From contig CAITFQ010000070.1 in NCBI GenBank assembly GCA_903891735.1, positions 1-11,634 on the forward strand: a stretch of 11,634 bases of DNA, given 5' to 3'. Source of the DNA: Candidatus Uhrbacteria bacterium. GTDB lineage: Bacteria > Patescibacteriota > Patescibacteriia > UBA9934. Below, piece after piece: positions 1 to 5,706 of the stretch. The notes beneath the pieces are model-generated. The model made no database searches. It worked only from the letters and a program-made list of their open reading frames with translations, and had not been told where the DNA came from. Made by a program: the position numbers and the translations under genes. Within the stretch, counting starts at the first letter, position 1, and each line of letters starts with the position of its first letter.

Positions 1-85
1 TCAGCTATGCGTCCCATTTAAGGGGGCTCACCAGAATCTCTGGAGGAACACTGAAGCGCTCGAAAAGTTATTAATGCATGCTCCT
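1..85 (-). other. 5' part of an unidentified minus-strand transcript leaving the window
   Basis: Two strong minus-strand promoters point into this stretch, so it is probably transcribed leftward as the leader or start of a gene beyond base 1. No convincing protein start is seen: the ATG near position 78 is followed at once by stop codons. The minus-strand RNA contains a short hairpin (CCAGA..TCTGG, positions 31-43). Its last bases in the window resemble the 5' end of a tRNA (acceptor-like start, then TA and GCTGA), but the window ends too early to fold it. Plus-strand reading frames 2 and 3 are also open here for a short way, so the tail of an upstream plus-strand gene cannot be excluded. Confidence 0.3.
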
Positions 86-91
86 ACCAAA

Positions 92-121
92 ACTATAGCA
101 GACAATAACCCCCCAAGTCAA
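92..121 (-). promoter_or_regulatory. Strong sigma70-type promoter, leftward
   Basis: Read on the minus strand there is a -35 box TTGACT (116-121), an 18-bp spacer and a -10 box TATAGT (92-97) preceded by TGC, which makes an extended -10. Each hexamer differs from consensus at one base. Transcription would start near base 85 and run out of the window. Confidence 0.6.
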
Positions 122-138
122 TTTATCCCCAACAAACG

Positions 139-160
139 AAAACCCCTGAAACTCAGGGGT
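139..160 (-). terminator. Terminator-like hairpin just after the distal leftward promoter
   Basis: A perfect 8-bp stem, ACCCCTGA (142-149) with TCAGGGGT (153-160), has a 3-nt loop. On the minus strand it is followed by TTTTCGTTTG, a reasonable U-rich tract; on the plus strand it is not. It lies only about 25 nt after the predicted start of the distal leftward promoter and upstream of the proximal one. It could attenuate the distal promoter or insulate the proximal one. Confidence 0.45.
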
Positions 161-191
161 AATCTCGGAGGCCGCAGCCACTAATGAAATC

Positions 192-219
192 ATTATACCA
201 GAGCCTACGGTCTGGACAA
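192..219 (-). promoter_or_regulatory. Distal leftward promoter with perfect extended -10
   Basis: On the minus strand the -10 is a perfect TATAAT (192-197) preceded by TGG, giving an extended -10. The -35 candidate is TTGTCC (214-219) at 16 bp spacing, a weak match. The predicted start is near base 185, directly upstream of the terminator-like hairpin at 142-160. Confidence 0.5.
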
Positions 220-241
220 AACCCCTAACTTCAGCTACTTT
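213..241 (+). promoter_or_regulatory. Candidate clpP promoter
   Basis: TGGACA (213-218, one mismatch to the -35 consensus) is followed after 17 bp by TACTTT (236-241, a weak -10). The start would fall near base 248, leaving almost no leader before the ATG at 251. The -35 overlaps the -35 of the distal leftward promoter on the other strand. The -10 is poor, so this call is tentative. Confidence 0.35.
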
Positions 242-250
242 ACTACCACT

Positions 251-841
251 ATGCGCAACGACTACATGCTCCCCATCGTCATCGAAAAGTCCGCCCAAGG
301 CGAGCGTTCTTACGATATTTACTCGCGTTTGCTGAAAGATCGCATCATTTTCTTGGGCACCGCCATCGACGACGGTGTCGCCAACGCCGTCATTGCCCAG
401 CTCCTATTCCTGGCTAGCCAAGACAAAGCCAAAGACATCACCATCTACATCAACTCCCCAGGCGGCAGCGTCACAGCCGGCCTCGCTATCTACGACACCA
501 TGCAGTTCATCGCCCCGGACGTCAGCACCATCTGTATCGGTATGGCCGCCTCTATGGCCGCCGTCCTCTTGGCCGCTGGGGCTCCCGGCAAGCGCTTTGC
601 CCTTCCGAACTCAGAGGTGATGATCCACCAGGTTCTGGGCGGCGTCGACGGTCAGGCGACAGATATCAAGATCCACGCCGAGCGTATTTTGCTCATGAAA
701 GCCAGCTTAAACGCCATTTTGGCCAAGCACACCGGCCAATCCGTGGACAAGGTGACGGACGACACCGAACGCGACAAATTCATGGGCGCCAAGGACGCGC
801 AAAAGTACGGCTTAGTCGACAAAGTCATTAAGTCCGCCTAA
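251..841 (+). CDS. clpP: ATP-dependent Clp protease proteolytic subunit ClpP
   Basis: This is the serine peptidase subunit that forms the barrel-shaped ClpP tetradecamer and degrades proteins unfolded by ClpX or ClpA/C-type ATPases in the cytoplasm. The 196-aa product is the normal family length. It carries the ClpP landmarks: [17 protein letters not shown] near residues 17-33, YINSPGGSV at 66-73, [11 protein letters not shown] around catalytic Ser101, MIHQ with catalytic His126, and DTERDKF with catalytic Asp175. All three catalytic residues are present. The ATG at 251 has no Shine-Dalgarno sequence; an in-frame ATG five codons later (266) would also give a plausible ClpP N-terminus. No ATPase partner is encoded in this window. 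A terminator follows directly, so the gene appears monocistronic. Confidence 0.97.
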   Translation: MRNDYMLPIVIEKSAQGERSYDIYSRLLKDRIIFLGTAIDDGVANAVIAQLLFLASQDKAKDITIYINSPGGSVTAGLAIYDTMQFIAPDVSTICIGMAASMAAVLLAAGAPGKRFALPNSEVMIHQVLGGVDGQATDIKIHAERILLMKASLNAILAKHTGQSVDKVTDDTERDKFMGAKDAQKYGLVDKVIKSA

Positions 842-861
842 AGCCTAAAATCATCGAAACC

Positions 862-893
862 GCAAAAAGAGCCTATTGACAGGCTTTTTTTGC
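862..893 (+). terminator. Intrinsic terminator after clpP
   Basis: AGCCT (870-874) pairs with AGGCT (881-885) around a 6-nt loop. The A-run before it and the T-run after it (886-891) can extend the stem out to GC..GC, with a single bulged G. It can also act leftward. A TTGACA hexamer sits partly in the loop at 876-881. Confidence 0.8.
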
Positions 894-904
894 TATGTTA
901 CCTT

Positions 905-1109
905 CGGCAGTCACAGGTCTTCAGTCTTCCTGGTTAACGGCAAACTGCAGTCACGACAAGCATGGGGACATAGTTGGTTACCTGATTTCGGCTCCGGCTG
1001 ATCCCAGCGCAATGGCTATATCTTCTTGACTGCAGTTTAGCGCGAATCAGCCTACCCCCGCAGTCAAACAAACAGCTAAGCAAAAACCAGCCACTTTGGC
1101 TGGTTTTTT
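905..1109 (+). ncRNA. Putative structured RNA with rod-like fold (possibly 6S-like)
   Basis: No reading frame of substance fills this interval, but it has strong RNA structure. A perfect 12-bp inverted repeat, AAACTGCAGTCA (942-953) with TGACTGCAGTTT (1027-1038), encloses about 73 nt. The rod can continue outward with CTGGTT (930-935) pairing AATCAG (1045-1050) across a symmetric 6-nt internal loop. Inward it can continue with ATAGTT (970-975) pairing GGCTAT (1014-1019) and an apical hairpin at about 988-1001. The motif GCAGTCA occurs three times (907, 947, 1060), so alternative pairings with TGACTGC are possible. A terminator closes the region at 1083-1109. The general shape recalls 6S RNA, but no family signature was recognised. 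The strand is inferred from a TTGACA at 876-881, with only a weak -10 (TACCTT, 899-904). Confidence 0.35.
1083..1109. terminator. Bidirectional intrinsic terminator
   Basis: An 11-bp perfect stem, AAAACCAGCCA (1083-1093) with TGGCTGGTTTT (1097-1107), has a 3-nt loop and T-runs on both strands. On the plus strand it ends the candidate structured RNA. On the minus strand it lies just past the stop of the VanW gene and ends that operon. Confidence 0.85.
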
Positions 1110-1129
1110 CGTTGCCGTCGATGTTCGCC

Positions 1130-3085
1130 TTATGGCGTCACCGGTGCATCGCTAGTTGTCACCGTATCAGCTGTCGTAGCCGCTGGATCAGTTGGTGCGG
1201 CCGCCACATCCGCCGCCTTGCCCACCAGACAAATCTTCGGCAGCGAGCGGTAGGTAGACAGGAAGTCCTGGCTAAACTTCGTTCCATCGCCATATGTCAC
1301 ATTGTAAGTGAAGTCGGCCGTGGCTCCAGGGTGCGCCGCCTGACACTTCTCAACGCCCGGTGCTAAGGTGTCCGTTTCCGTCGTCACATCAGCCCCTGAA
1401 CCGCTCCAGCTCAGCACCTGTGGCGGGGTGTAGGAGCCGTGTCGGCCGTCACTCGTCCCCCAAAACGTAAACGTCAGCATGCCTTTCGTGCGGTCCATAT
1501 TGGTCGCTAACAGCACATAATTCGGCGTGTCATTCATGAACTTAAAGTCCGGTGCCGGGTCATAAATCGTCGCGTCCGTCCCCGGATTACCATTGCTCGG
1601 ATCATTGTAATAACTGACGACGAGCGAATGATTATGGCGCTCCACCACTTTCAAGCCGCTGTTCATGACTGCCCGGAACGTCGTCGTTCCAATCTGACAC
1701 AAGCCACCCGCCACTTCCGGCGTAATTTTGTCGCCTTTAATGACGAGTTCCGGCAAATAACCATCCTCAATCGTAAACGGCTTGAGCTTTTCCACCAAAC
1801 TCATGGTTTCCCCTGGCGCAATCAACAAACCATTCAACTTGTCGACGCCATGCTGAATGTTGGCCAAACGGTTACTCGGCGAATTGACAAAACTCGACGT
1901 ACCCACACCCAACACCTCAGTAATCCCCAAGTTATTCACCGTCCCAGTTGTCACCGTCGGTTCAGTCACATCCGTCACCACCAAAACAGTTTTCTGCACT
2001 TTATTAGTAAAGTAATCAACAATCGCCGCCACCGTCTTATCATCGTTTACCTGAACGCCATTATGACTGCCAGCAAATTCCGTCACCTTACTGCCATCAA
2101 CCTGGAACCGGGCATCTTGCGCGGCAATGTCCACCGTCGCATGCACCGTGGCCAAAAAGTCGGCCATCTGGGTCGCATCGAGGCTCAACTTCGGAGTTCC
2201 CTGATCGTCGACACTCGGCACCAACCAATCCATTAATTCCGACGCTGTCACCGGCCACGTCTTATCCAACCCTCGCGTTTCATCCTTGTACTCCAAGGTA
2301 TACGGCGCGTGGCCGACTACATCTTTCACGCCATCCTCAAGCATTGTCGCTTGCTCTTCGCTAACTAGTGGGGGAGTGTCCACCAAATTAATCGTTAATG
2401 GCTTCAAGCTCAAATCCAAACTATCCGTCGCCAACGTCAACAAAGCGGGGTCAAAATCAAGCTCCTTACCCGTTCCGCCCGGCACCACCGCTACACTCAC
2501 CTCATCATTTTTCTGCGAAATCTTAAAATCCGTCGCTACGCCTGGCGTTTCAACCTCCGGAAACGCTGCCCGAATCTCGGTTTTAGCCAACTCATTATCG
2601 AGCGTCCTGACATCTGGATTAATCGGCGTATTGTGGACGACTGCCACCACTAGCGACTGCAGCCAACCAAAGGGACCTGCTTCATGGCCGACGCTTAATG
2701 CCGCCTCAACCGCCTTATCGGTATCGATATTCAAGATGGACGAACTCGTTTCTACGCTATCACTCCGCAACGCCACCGTCTGGCTGGTCCCATTCACACT
2801 CACCGTCAGCCCGGCGTCGAGCATTTTATCAACCGCCTTCTGAATCATCTCCGTGGCGGCCAACTTATCCAATCCACTCAAATCGATATTCGCAAAACTA
2901 ACGCCTGGCATGACGCGCCCAGCATAATTAGCTCGCACCAAGCCAGCTGAACCGAAGACTACCACCAGCACAACGATGATAACCGAGGCGCCAATCAAGG
3001 CATTCTTCGTCGGCTTCAACTTACTCAAATGATGCCGAATTTTGTTCTTCGGCTTCTCCTCGGTTTCGTTCTTGATCATGTTCAT
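1130..3085 (-). CDS. VanW-family membrane-anchored cell-wall protein
   Basis: The 651-aa product has a basic cytoplasmic N-terminus, one transmembrane segment at about residues 29-50, and a large extracellular part. RVMPGVSFANIDLSGL (57-72) starts the peptidoglycan-binding-like region typical of YoaR/VanW proteins; two such repeats probably fill about 70-370. A VanW domain follows at about 390-545, with the hallmarks LNGLLIAPGETMSL, AGGLCQIGTTTFRAV and ERHNHS. After it comes a region with two cysteines (about 581 and 619) that could form a disulfide, then an Ala/Thr/Asp/Pro-rich tail (about 622-651). VanW was named from vancomycin-resistance clusters, but its biochemical role is unknown; a wall-associated function is inferred. 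It is the last gene of the operon, starting one base after the hsp20 stop, which suggests translational coupling. Confidence 0.93.
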   Translation of the reverse strand: MNMIKNETEEKPKNKIRHHLSKLKPTKNALIGASVIIVVLVVVFGSAGLVRANYAGRVMPGVSFANIDLSGLDKLAATEMIQKAVDKMLDAGLTVSVNGTSQTVALRSDSVETSSSILNIDTDKAVEAALSVGHEAGPFGWLQSLVVAVVHNTPINPDVRTLDNELAKTEIRAAFPEVETPGVATDFKISQKNDEVSVAVVPGGTGKELDFDPALLTLATDSLDLSLKPLTINLVDTPPLVSEEQATMLEDGVKDVVGHAPYTLEYKDETRGLDKTWPVTASELMDWLVPSVDDQGTPKLSLDATQMADFLATVHATVDIAAQDARFQVDGSKVTEFAGSHNGVQVNDDKTVAAIVDYFTNKVQKTVLVVTDVTEPTVTTGTVNNLGITEVLGVGTSSFVNSPSNRLANIQHGVDKLNGLLIAPGETMSLVEKLKPFTIEDGYLPELVIKGDKITPEVAGGLCQIGTTTFRAVMNSGLKVVERHNHSLVVSYYNDPSNGNPGTDATIYDPAPDFKFMNDTPNYVLLATNMDRTKGMLTFTFWGTSDGRHGSYTPPQVLSWSGSGADVTTETDTLAPGVEKCQAAHPGATADFTYNVTYGDGTKFSQDFLSTYRSLPKICLVGKAADVAAAPTDPAATTADTVTTSDAPVTP

Positions 3086-3086
3086 A

Positions 3087-3446
3087 CTACGGATTTAGGT
3101 CTTCGCGCACGGCTAACTTGATGTCTCCGTAAGCTTTAGGAATCGTAATGGTTAAAATGCCGTTCTTCAGGACCGCGTCCGCCTCGTCCGTCTTGACCCG
3201 GCAGGGGAGGACAATTGACCGGCTAAAAGAGCCCCAGAAACACTCACTGTAATGGACTGTACTATGCGCCGGCATGGCTGCCAAGCTCCGTTCGCCGCGC
3301 ACCGTCACCAAGTCCTCGGTCACATGAATATGCAGGTCCTCTAATTTGACGCCAGCAATGGCGCTGCGAATAATAATCTCCCGGGGCGTTTCAATACAAT
3401 CCACCGCCAACTGTCCCTCGTTCTCCGCAAAAGAAAATTCAGCCAT
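3087..3446 (-). CDS. Small heat shock protein, Hsp20/alpha-crystallin family
   Basis: Small heat shock proteins are ATP-independent holdase chaperones that bind unfolding proteins as oligomers. The 119-aa product is nearly all alpha-crystallin domain (about residues 12-104). GQLAVDCIETPREIIIRSAI opens it, IAGVKLEDLHIHV and VRGER form the central strands, FGSF is replaced by WGSFSRSIVLP, and the A-x(4)-G-x-L signature is present as ADAVLKNGILTITIPK (89-104). The short C-terminal tail contains I-K-L (109-111), a possible I-x-I/L-type anchor. The N-terminal arm is very short for the family, which often means smaller oligomers. It is the middle gene of the operon: one base separates it from the stop of the upstream membrane-protein gene and one base from the downstream VanW start. 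There is no SD. Confidence 0.95.
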   Translation of the reverse strand: MAEFSFAENEGQLAVDCIETPREIIIRSAIAGVKLEDLHIHVTEDLVTVRGERSLAAMPAHSTVHYSECFWGSFSRSIVLPCRVKTDEADAVLKNGILTITIPKAYGDIKLAVREDLNP

Positions 3447-3447
3447 A

Positions 3448-4188
3448 CTATTTTACTGTCAGGCGACGAATATACTCGTACATTGGCCCCAACGCCAAGC
3501 CAAACGCCGCACTCCAGGTCACTAAATCTAACGGCACATTCCACAAATAGCCATGGCTTGCAATCAGAGAACTCGAGAACCCTTGTGTACTCCCCAGAAT
3601 GGCAATGGATCCAGCAATGAACGCCACCAAACCCGTAATCAAACCCGACATTAGCACGTCGACGAGGAGGTCATGCCGGTGCGCAATAATGTAAATCGCC
3701 ATGACGACGCCGGTCGCCAAAGCTGCCGGAGCTGGCGTCAAATTAAAGGCCACGGCGCAAAACACCACGCCCCACAGGAAAACGAGTGCACCAATGAACA
3801 GACGAATCAACCAAATCTGCACCAACGCCTCATCATTCTTCGCCTGTTTAATCTTCGGTAACCGGTGATAATGCTTACCAAACACCACATGATACAAACT
3901 CCCAGCCAAGCCAGCCACCACAAAGGCGAACCATAAGTCGAGTAGATGGACGCCCGCAAACCGCTCCGCCACCATGGCCGCGTCACCGCCCTTAACCGTC
4001 ACAATAATCGGCGCCAAAAAGAAGGCCGTTGTACTCAGGATTATCATCTCTTTCCGCAAATCGTTATTGAGCGCAAACACCCCGATCCACAAAACACTCA
4101 GTATATAAACAAATATCGCAAAGGCTCCTACCATATTGGCACCATTGTACTTTATTTCGCTCTCCGACGCCAAGAAACGCTTGTACAC
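3448..4188 (-). CDS. Predicted 7-TM integral membrane protein, unknown function
   Basis: I do not recognise the family. The 246-aa product is strongly hydrophobic, with about seven predicted membrane segments near residues 19-40, 47-65, 82-104, 125-150, 153-170, 174-198 and 218-240. Between segments 3 and 4 lies a basic, charged loop (KHYHRLPKIKQAKNDE, about 105-120). The last part, WNVPLDLVTW then GLALGPMYEYIRR, is polar-aromatic enough to be a conserved motif. The start chosen is GTG at 4186-4188, because it follows a TATAAC -10 candidate at a short distance; the first ATG is codon 19, already at the start of TM1. It is the first gene of an operon with hsp20 and the VanW gene. Co-transcription suggests an envelope or stress role, but this is inference. 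Confidence 0.85.
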   Translation of the reverse strand: MYKRFLASESEIKYNGANMVGAFAIFVYILSVLWIGVFALNNDLRKEMIILSTTAFFLAPIIVTVKGGDAAMVAERFAGVHLLDLWFAFVVAGLAGSLYHVVFGKHYHRLPKIKQAKNDEALVQIWLIRLFIGALVFLWGVVFCAVAFNLTPAPAALATGVVMAIYIIAHRHDLLVDVLMSGLITGLVAFIAGSIAILGSTQGFSSSLIASHGYLWNVPLDLVTWSAAFGLALGPMYEYIRRLTVK

Positions 4189-4195
4189 AGGTAAT

Positions 4196-4224
4196 TTGCC
4201 AACCTTTTACGGGTTTGTTATAGT
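4196..4224 (+). promoter_or_regulatory. Promoter of the RRM gene
   Basis: TTGCCA (4196-4201) and TATAGT (4219-4224) are separated by exactly 17 bp, each with one mismatch to the sigma70 consensus. The predicted start near 4231 gives a leader of about 78 nt that contains the stem-loop at 4241-4285. Confidence 0.65.
4217..4222 (-). promoter_or_regulatory. Candidate -10 of the membrane protein-hsp20-VanW operon
   Basis: Read leftward, TATAAC (one mismatch) lies about 29 bp before the GTG start at 4188. It overlaps the RRM promoter's -10 on the opposite strand. No good -35 is seen at 16-18 bp, so it may be weak or regulated. Confidence 0.4.
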
Positions 4225-4240
4225 TCTGCCATCCGTAACG

Positions 4241-4285
4241 TTACTTCTCCGTCAACAGGGAGCAAGTGTCAACGACGGAGAGTAA
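4241..4285 (+). promoter_or_regulatory. Stem-loop in the 5' leader of the RRM gene
   Basis: TTAC-T-TCTCCGTC (4241-4253) pairs with GACGGAGA-GTAA (4274-4285): 12 bp with one bulged T, around a 20-nt loop. The loop holds GGGAGCAAG flanked by AAC repeats. No T-run follows, so it is not a terminator. It could be an RNA element bound by the RRM protein itself, a cold-responsive fold, or a DNA operator between the divergent genes. Confidence 0.5.
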
Positions 4286-4309
4286 TTAACAGTTTAACAC
4301 CCCCACAGT

Positions 4310-4567
4310 ATGGCAGACACAACTCGCGTCTTCGTTGGTGGCGTACCTTACGCTGCAACTGAAGAAGAACTCAAGGCTCACTTCGCCCAAGCTGGTAACG
4401 TCGTCTCGGTTTTCATGCCGATTGACCGCGAGACTGGTAAGAAGCGTGGCTTCGCCTTCGTCGAGTTCGAGAACGAAGCAGACATGAACAAGGCCGTTGA
4501 CATGTTCAACCAAACTGAGTTCGGTGGCCGCACCATCAGCGTCAACGCTGCTCGCCCCCGCGAATAG
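4310..4567 (+). CDS. Small RRM-domain RNA-binding protein
   Basis: The 85-aa product is a single RNA-recognition motif with almost nothing else. RNP2 is VFVGGV (7-12) and RNP1 is RGFAFVEF (47-53 with R46); the aromatic RNA-contacting residues F8, F48 and F50 are all present. It would bind single-stranded RNA in the cytoplasm. Bacterial single-RRM proteins of this size are known from cyanobacteria and many other lineages, where several are cold-induced. It lacks the glycine-rich tail seen in some relatives and ends in ARPRE. There is no SD before the ATG. The gene has its own promoter, a structured leader and its own terminator, so it is monocistronic. The codon pattern (few rare codons, many GTC/AAC/GAG) suggests high expression. 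Confidence 0.95.
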   Translation: MADTTRVFVGGVPYAATEEELKAHFAQAGNVVSVFMPIDRETGKKRGFAFVEFENEADMNKAVDMFNQTEFGGRTISVNAARPRE

Positions 4568-4577
4568 TCGACGCTCA

Positions 4578-4612
4578 CAAAACCTCCCTCGCCTCGGCGG
4601 GGGACTTTTGTT
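4578..4612 (+). terminator. Intrinsic terminator after the RRM gene
   Basis: CAAAA (4578-4582) and TTTTG (4606-4610) flank a GC-rich hairpin with CCTCGC pairing GCGGGG around CTCG. The T-run belongs at the same time to the extended -10 of the next promoter. Confidence 0.8.
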
Positions 4613-4617
4613 ATACT
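4609..4617 (+). promoter_or_regulatory. Extended -10 promoter of the five-gene operon
   Basis: TG-T-TATACT (4609-4617) is an extended -10 with one mismatch; no -35 is seen at the right distance. Initiation 7-8 nt downstream would fall at about 4624-4625, two or three bases before the ATG at 4627, so the first mRNA would be nearly leaderless. Confidence 0.55.
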
Positions 4618-4626
4618 GTCATCATT

Positions 4627-5697
4627 ATGGTCAAAGTCGCCTCCCTCACTCAGCCCCTCACCCAACATGAGGCCATCGCCAGGTGGTTTTTCTTAGGCCT
4701 GTCTGTCATCGTCGGCTATCTCTTCTGGCAAACCATCCAGCCCTTTGCCATTGTCCTCATGACCGCCGCCGTCTTTGCGGTCAGCGTTTCGCCAGTTGAG
4801 AAATTTTTCCGCCGTAAGCTTGGTCATCGCGCCATTTCGTCCTTGATCGTTGTCCTCCTTGTCCTCATCATCATCGTTGTCCCGCTAGTTATTGCGGGTA
4901 TTGTCATGGTTAATCAGGCCGTCGACATTGCTCACCAACTCATTGCTCAAAACGGCTCCATCTTCGCCATCGACTTCAGCACTAGCCCCTTGGTCCAGCA
5001 CCTCCCAGCCGCCGTCCAAACCTACATCAACAATATCGACCTCCGCGCTGGCCTCGTTATGCTCGCCGAATGGGTTTCGCAACATCTTGGTCTCATTTTT
5101 TCGAGCGCCGGCGGCTTCCTCTTCAAAACCTTCATCTTTTTCATCTGTTTGTACTATTTTCTGGTTGATCGCGAACGACTAGTCCACGAAATCCTCGTTT
5201 TGAGCCCACTGCGTGACAAAACTGACAGCAACATCTTGGCCCGTATGACCGGCACCATCCGCGCCGTCGTCACCGGGTCCCTGGTCGTCGCCGTCGCTCA
5301 GGGCGTGGTGGCCGGTATCGGTTTGGCTATCTTCGGCGTGCCCGGCTTCCTCATCTGGGCCGCCTTGGTCGTCGTCGCCGCCAATATCCCTTTTGTTGGC
5401 ACAGCTAGCATCATGGTTCCAGCTTGTGTGTATCTTTTACTCTCTGGCCACGAACCAGCCGCCATTGGCTTGGCCATCTGGTCCATCGTCCTCGTTGGCC
5501 TGATCGACAACTTCCTCAAGCCTTTTATCGTCGAAGGCCGCACCAACATGCACCCCCTCCTCATTTTACTAACCATTCTCGGTGGCCTCCAAGTCTTCGG
5601 CCCGATCGGCCTCATCATCGGCCCGACTGTCCTCGCCGCCTTCCTGTCCTTAGTTGAACTCTATAAATCCGGCGTGCTCGAGCGCCGCTCTCTTTAA
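4627..5697 (+). CDS. AI-2E family transporter (PerM/TqsA-like permease)
   Basis: The 356-aa product has the usual length and topology of the AI-2E exporter family: two N-terminal helices (about 20-55), a long helix (about 68-97), an extracellular or cytoplasmic loop, a central helix near 165-180, and a block of C-terminal helices. The C-terminal half carries the family hallmarks ANIPFVGT, LIDNFLKPFIVEGRTNMHP and LGGLQVFGPIGLIIGP. Family members have been linked to export of autoinducer-2, Na+/H+ exchange or other small solutes, so the substrate cannot be told from the sequence. It is the first gene of a five-gene operon, nine bases before the next start. The probable near-leaderless mRNA and lack of SD fit the other backbone genes here. 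Confidence 0.93.
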   Translation: MVKVASLTQPLTQHEAIARWFFLGLSVIVGYLFWQTIQPFAIVLMTAAVFAVSVSPVEKFFRRKLGHRAISSLIVVLLVLIIIVVPLVIAGIVMVNQAVDIAHQLIAQNGSIFAIDFSTSPLVQHLPAAVQTYINNIDLRAGLVMLAEWVSQHLGLIFSSAGGFLFKTFIFFICLYYFLVDRERLVHEILVLSPLRDKTDSNILARMTGTIRAVVTGSLVVAVAQGVVAGIGLAIFGVPGFLIWAALVVVAANIPFVGTASIMVPACVYLLLSGHEPAAIGLAIWSIVLVGLIDNFLKPFIVEGRTNMHPLLILLTILGGLQVFGPIGLIIGPTVLAAFLSLVELYKSGVLERRSL

Positions 5698-5706
5698 CCT
5701 TTTCTT

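Noticed and set aside
1..22. tRNA 5' end on the minus strand
   Set aside because: Only about 20 bases are available and they fit an acceptor start and D-arm only loosely; not enough to call.
876..899. TTGACA with TATGTT as a promoter after clpP
   Set aside because: The spacer is only 12 bp, too short for a normal sigma70 promoter; only a weak -10 is found at 17 bp.
1628..2843. Plus-strand open frames inside the VanW gene
   Set aside because: They mirror the minus-strand VanW coding sequence and show low-complexity or unlike-protein composition.
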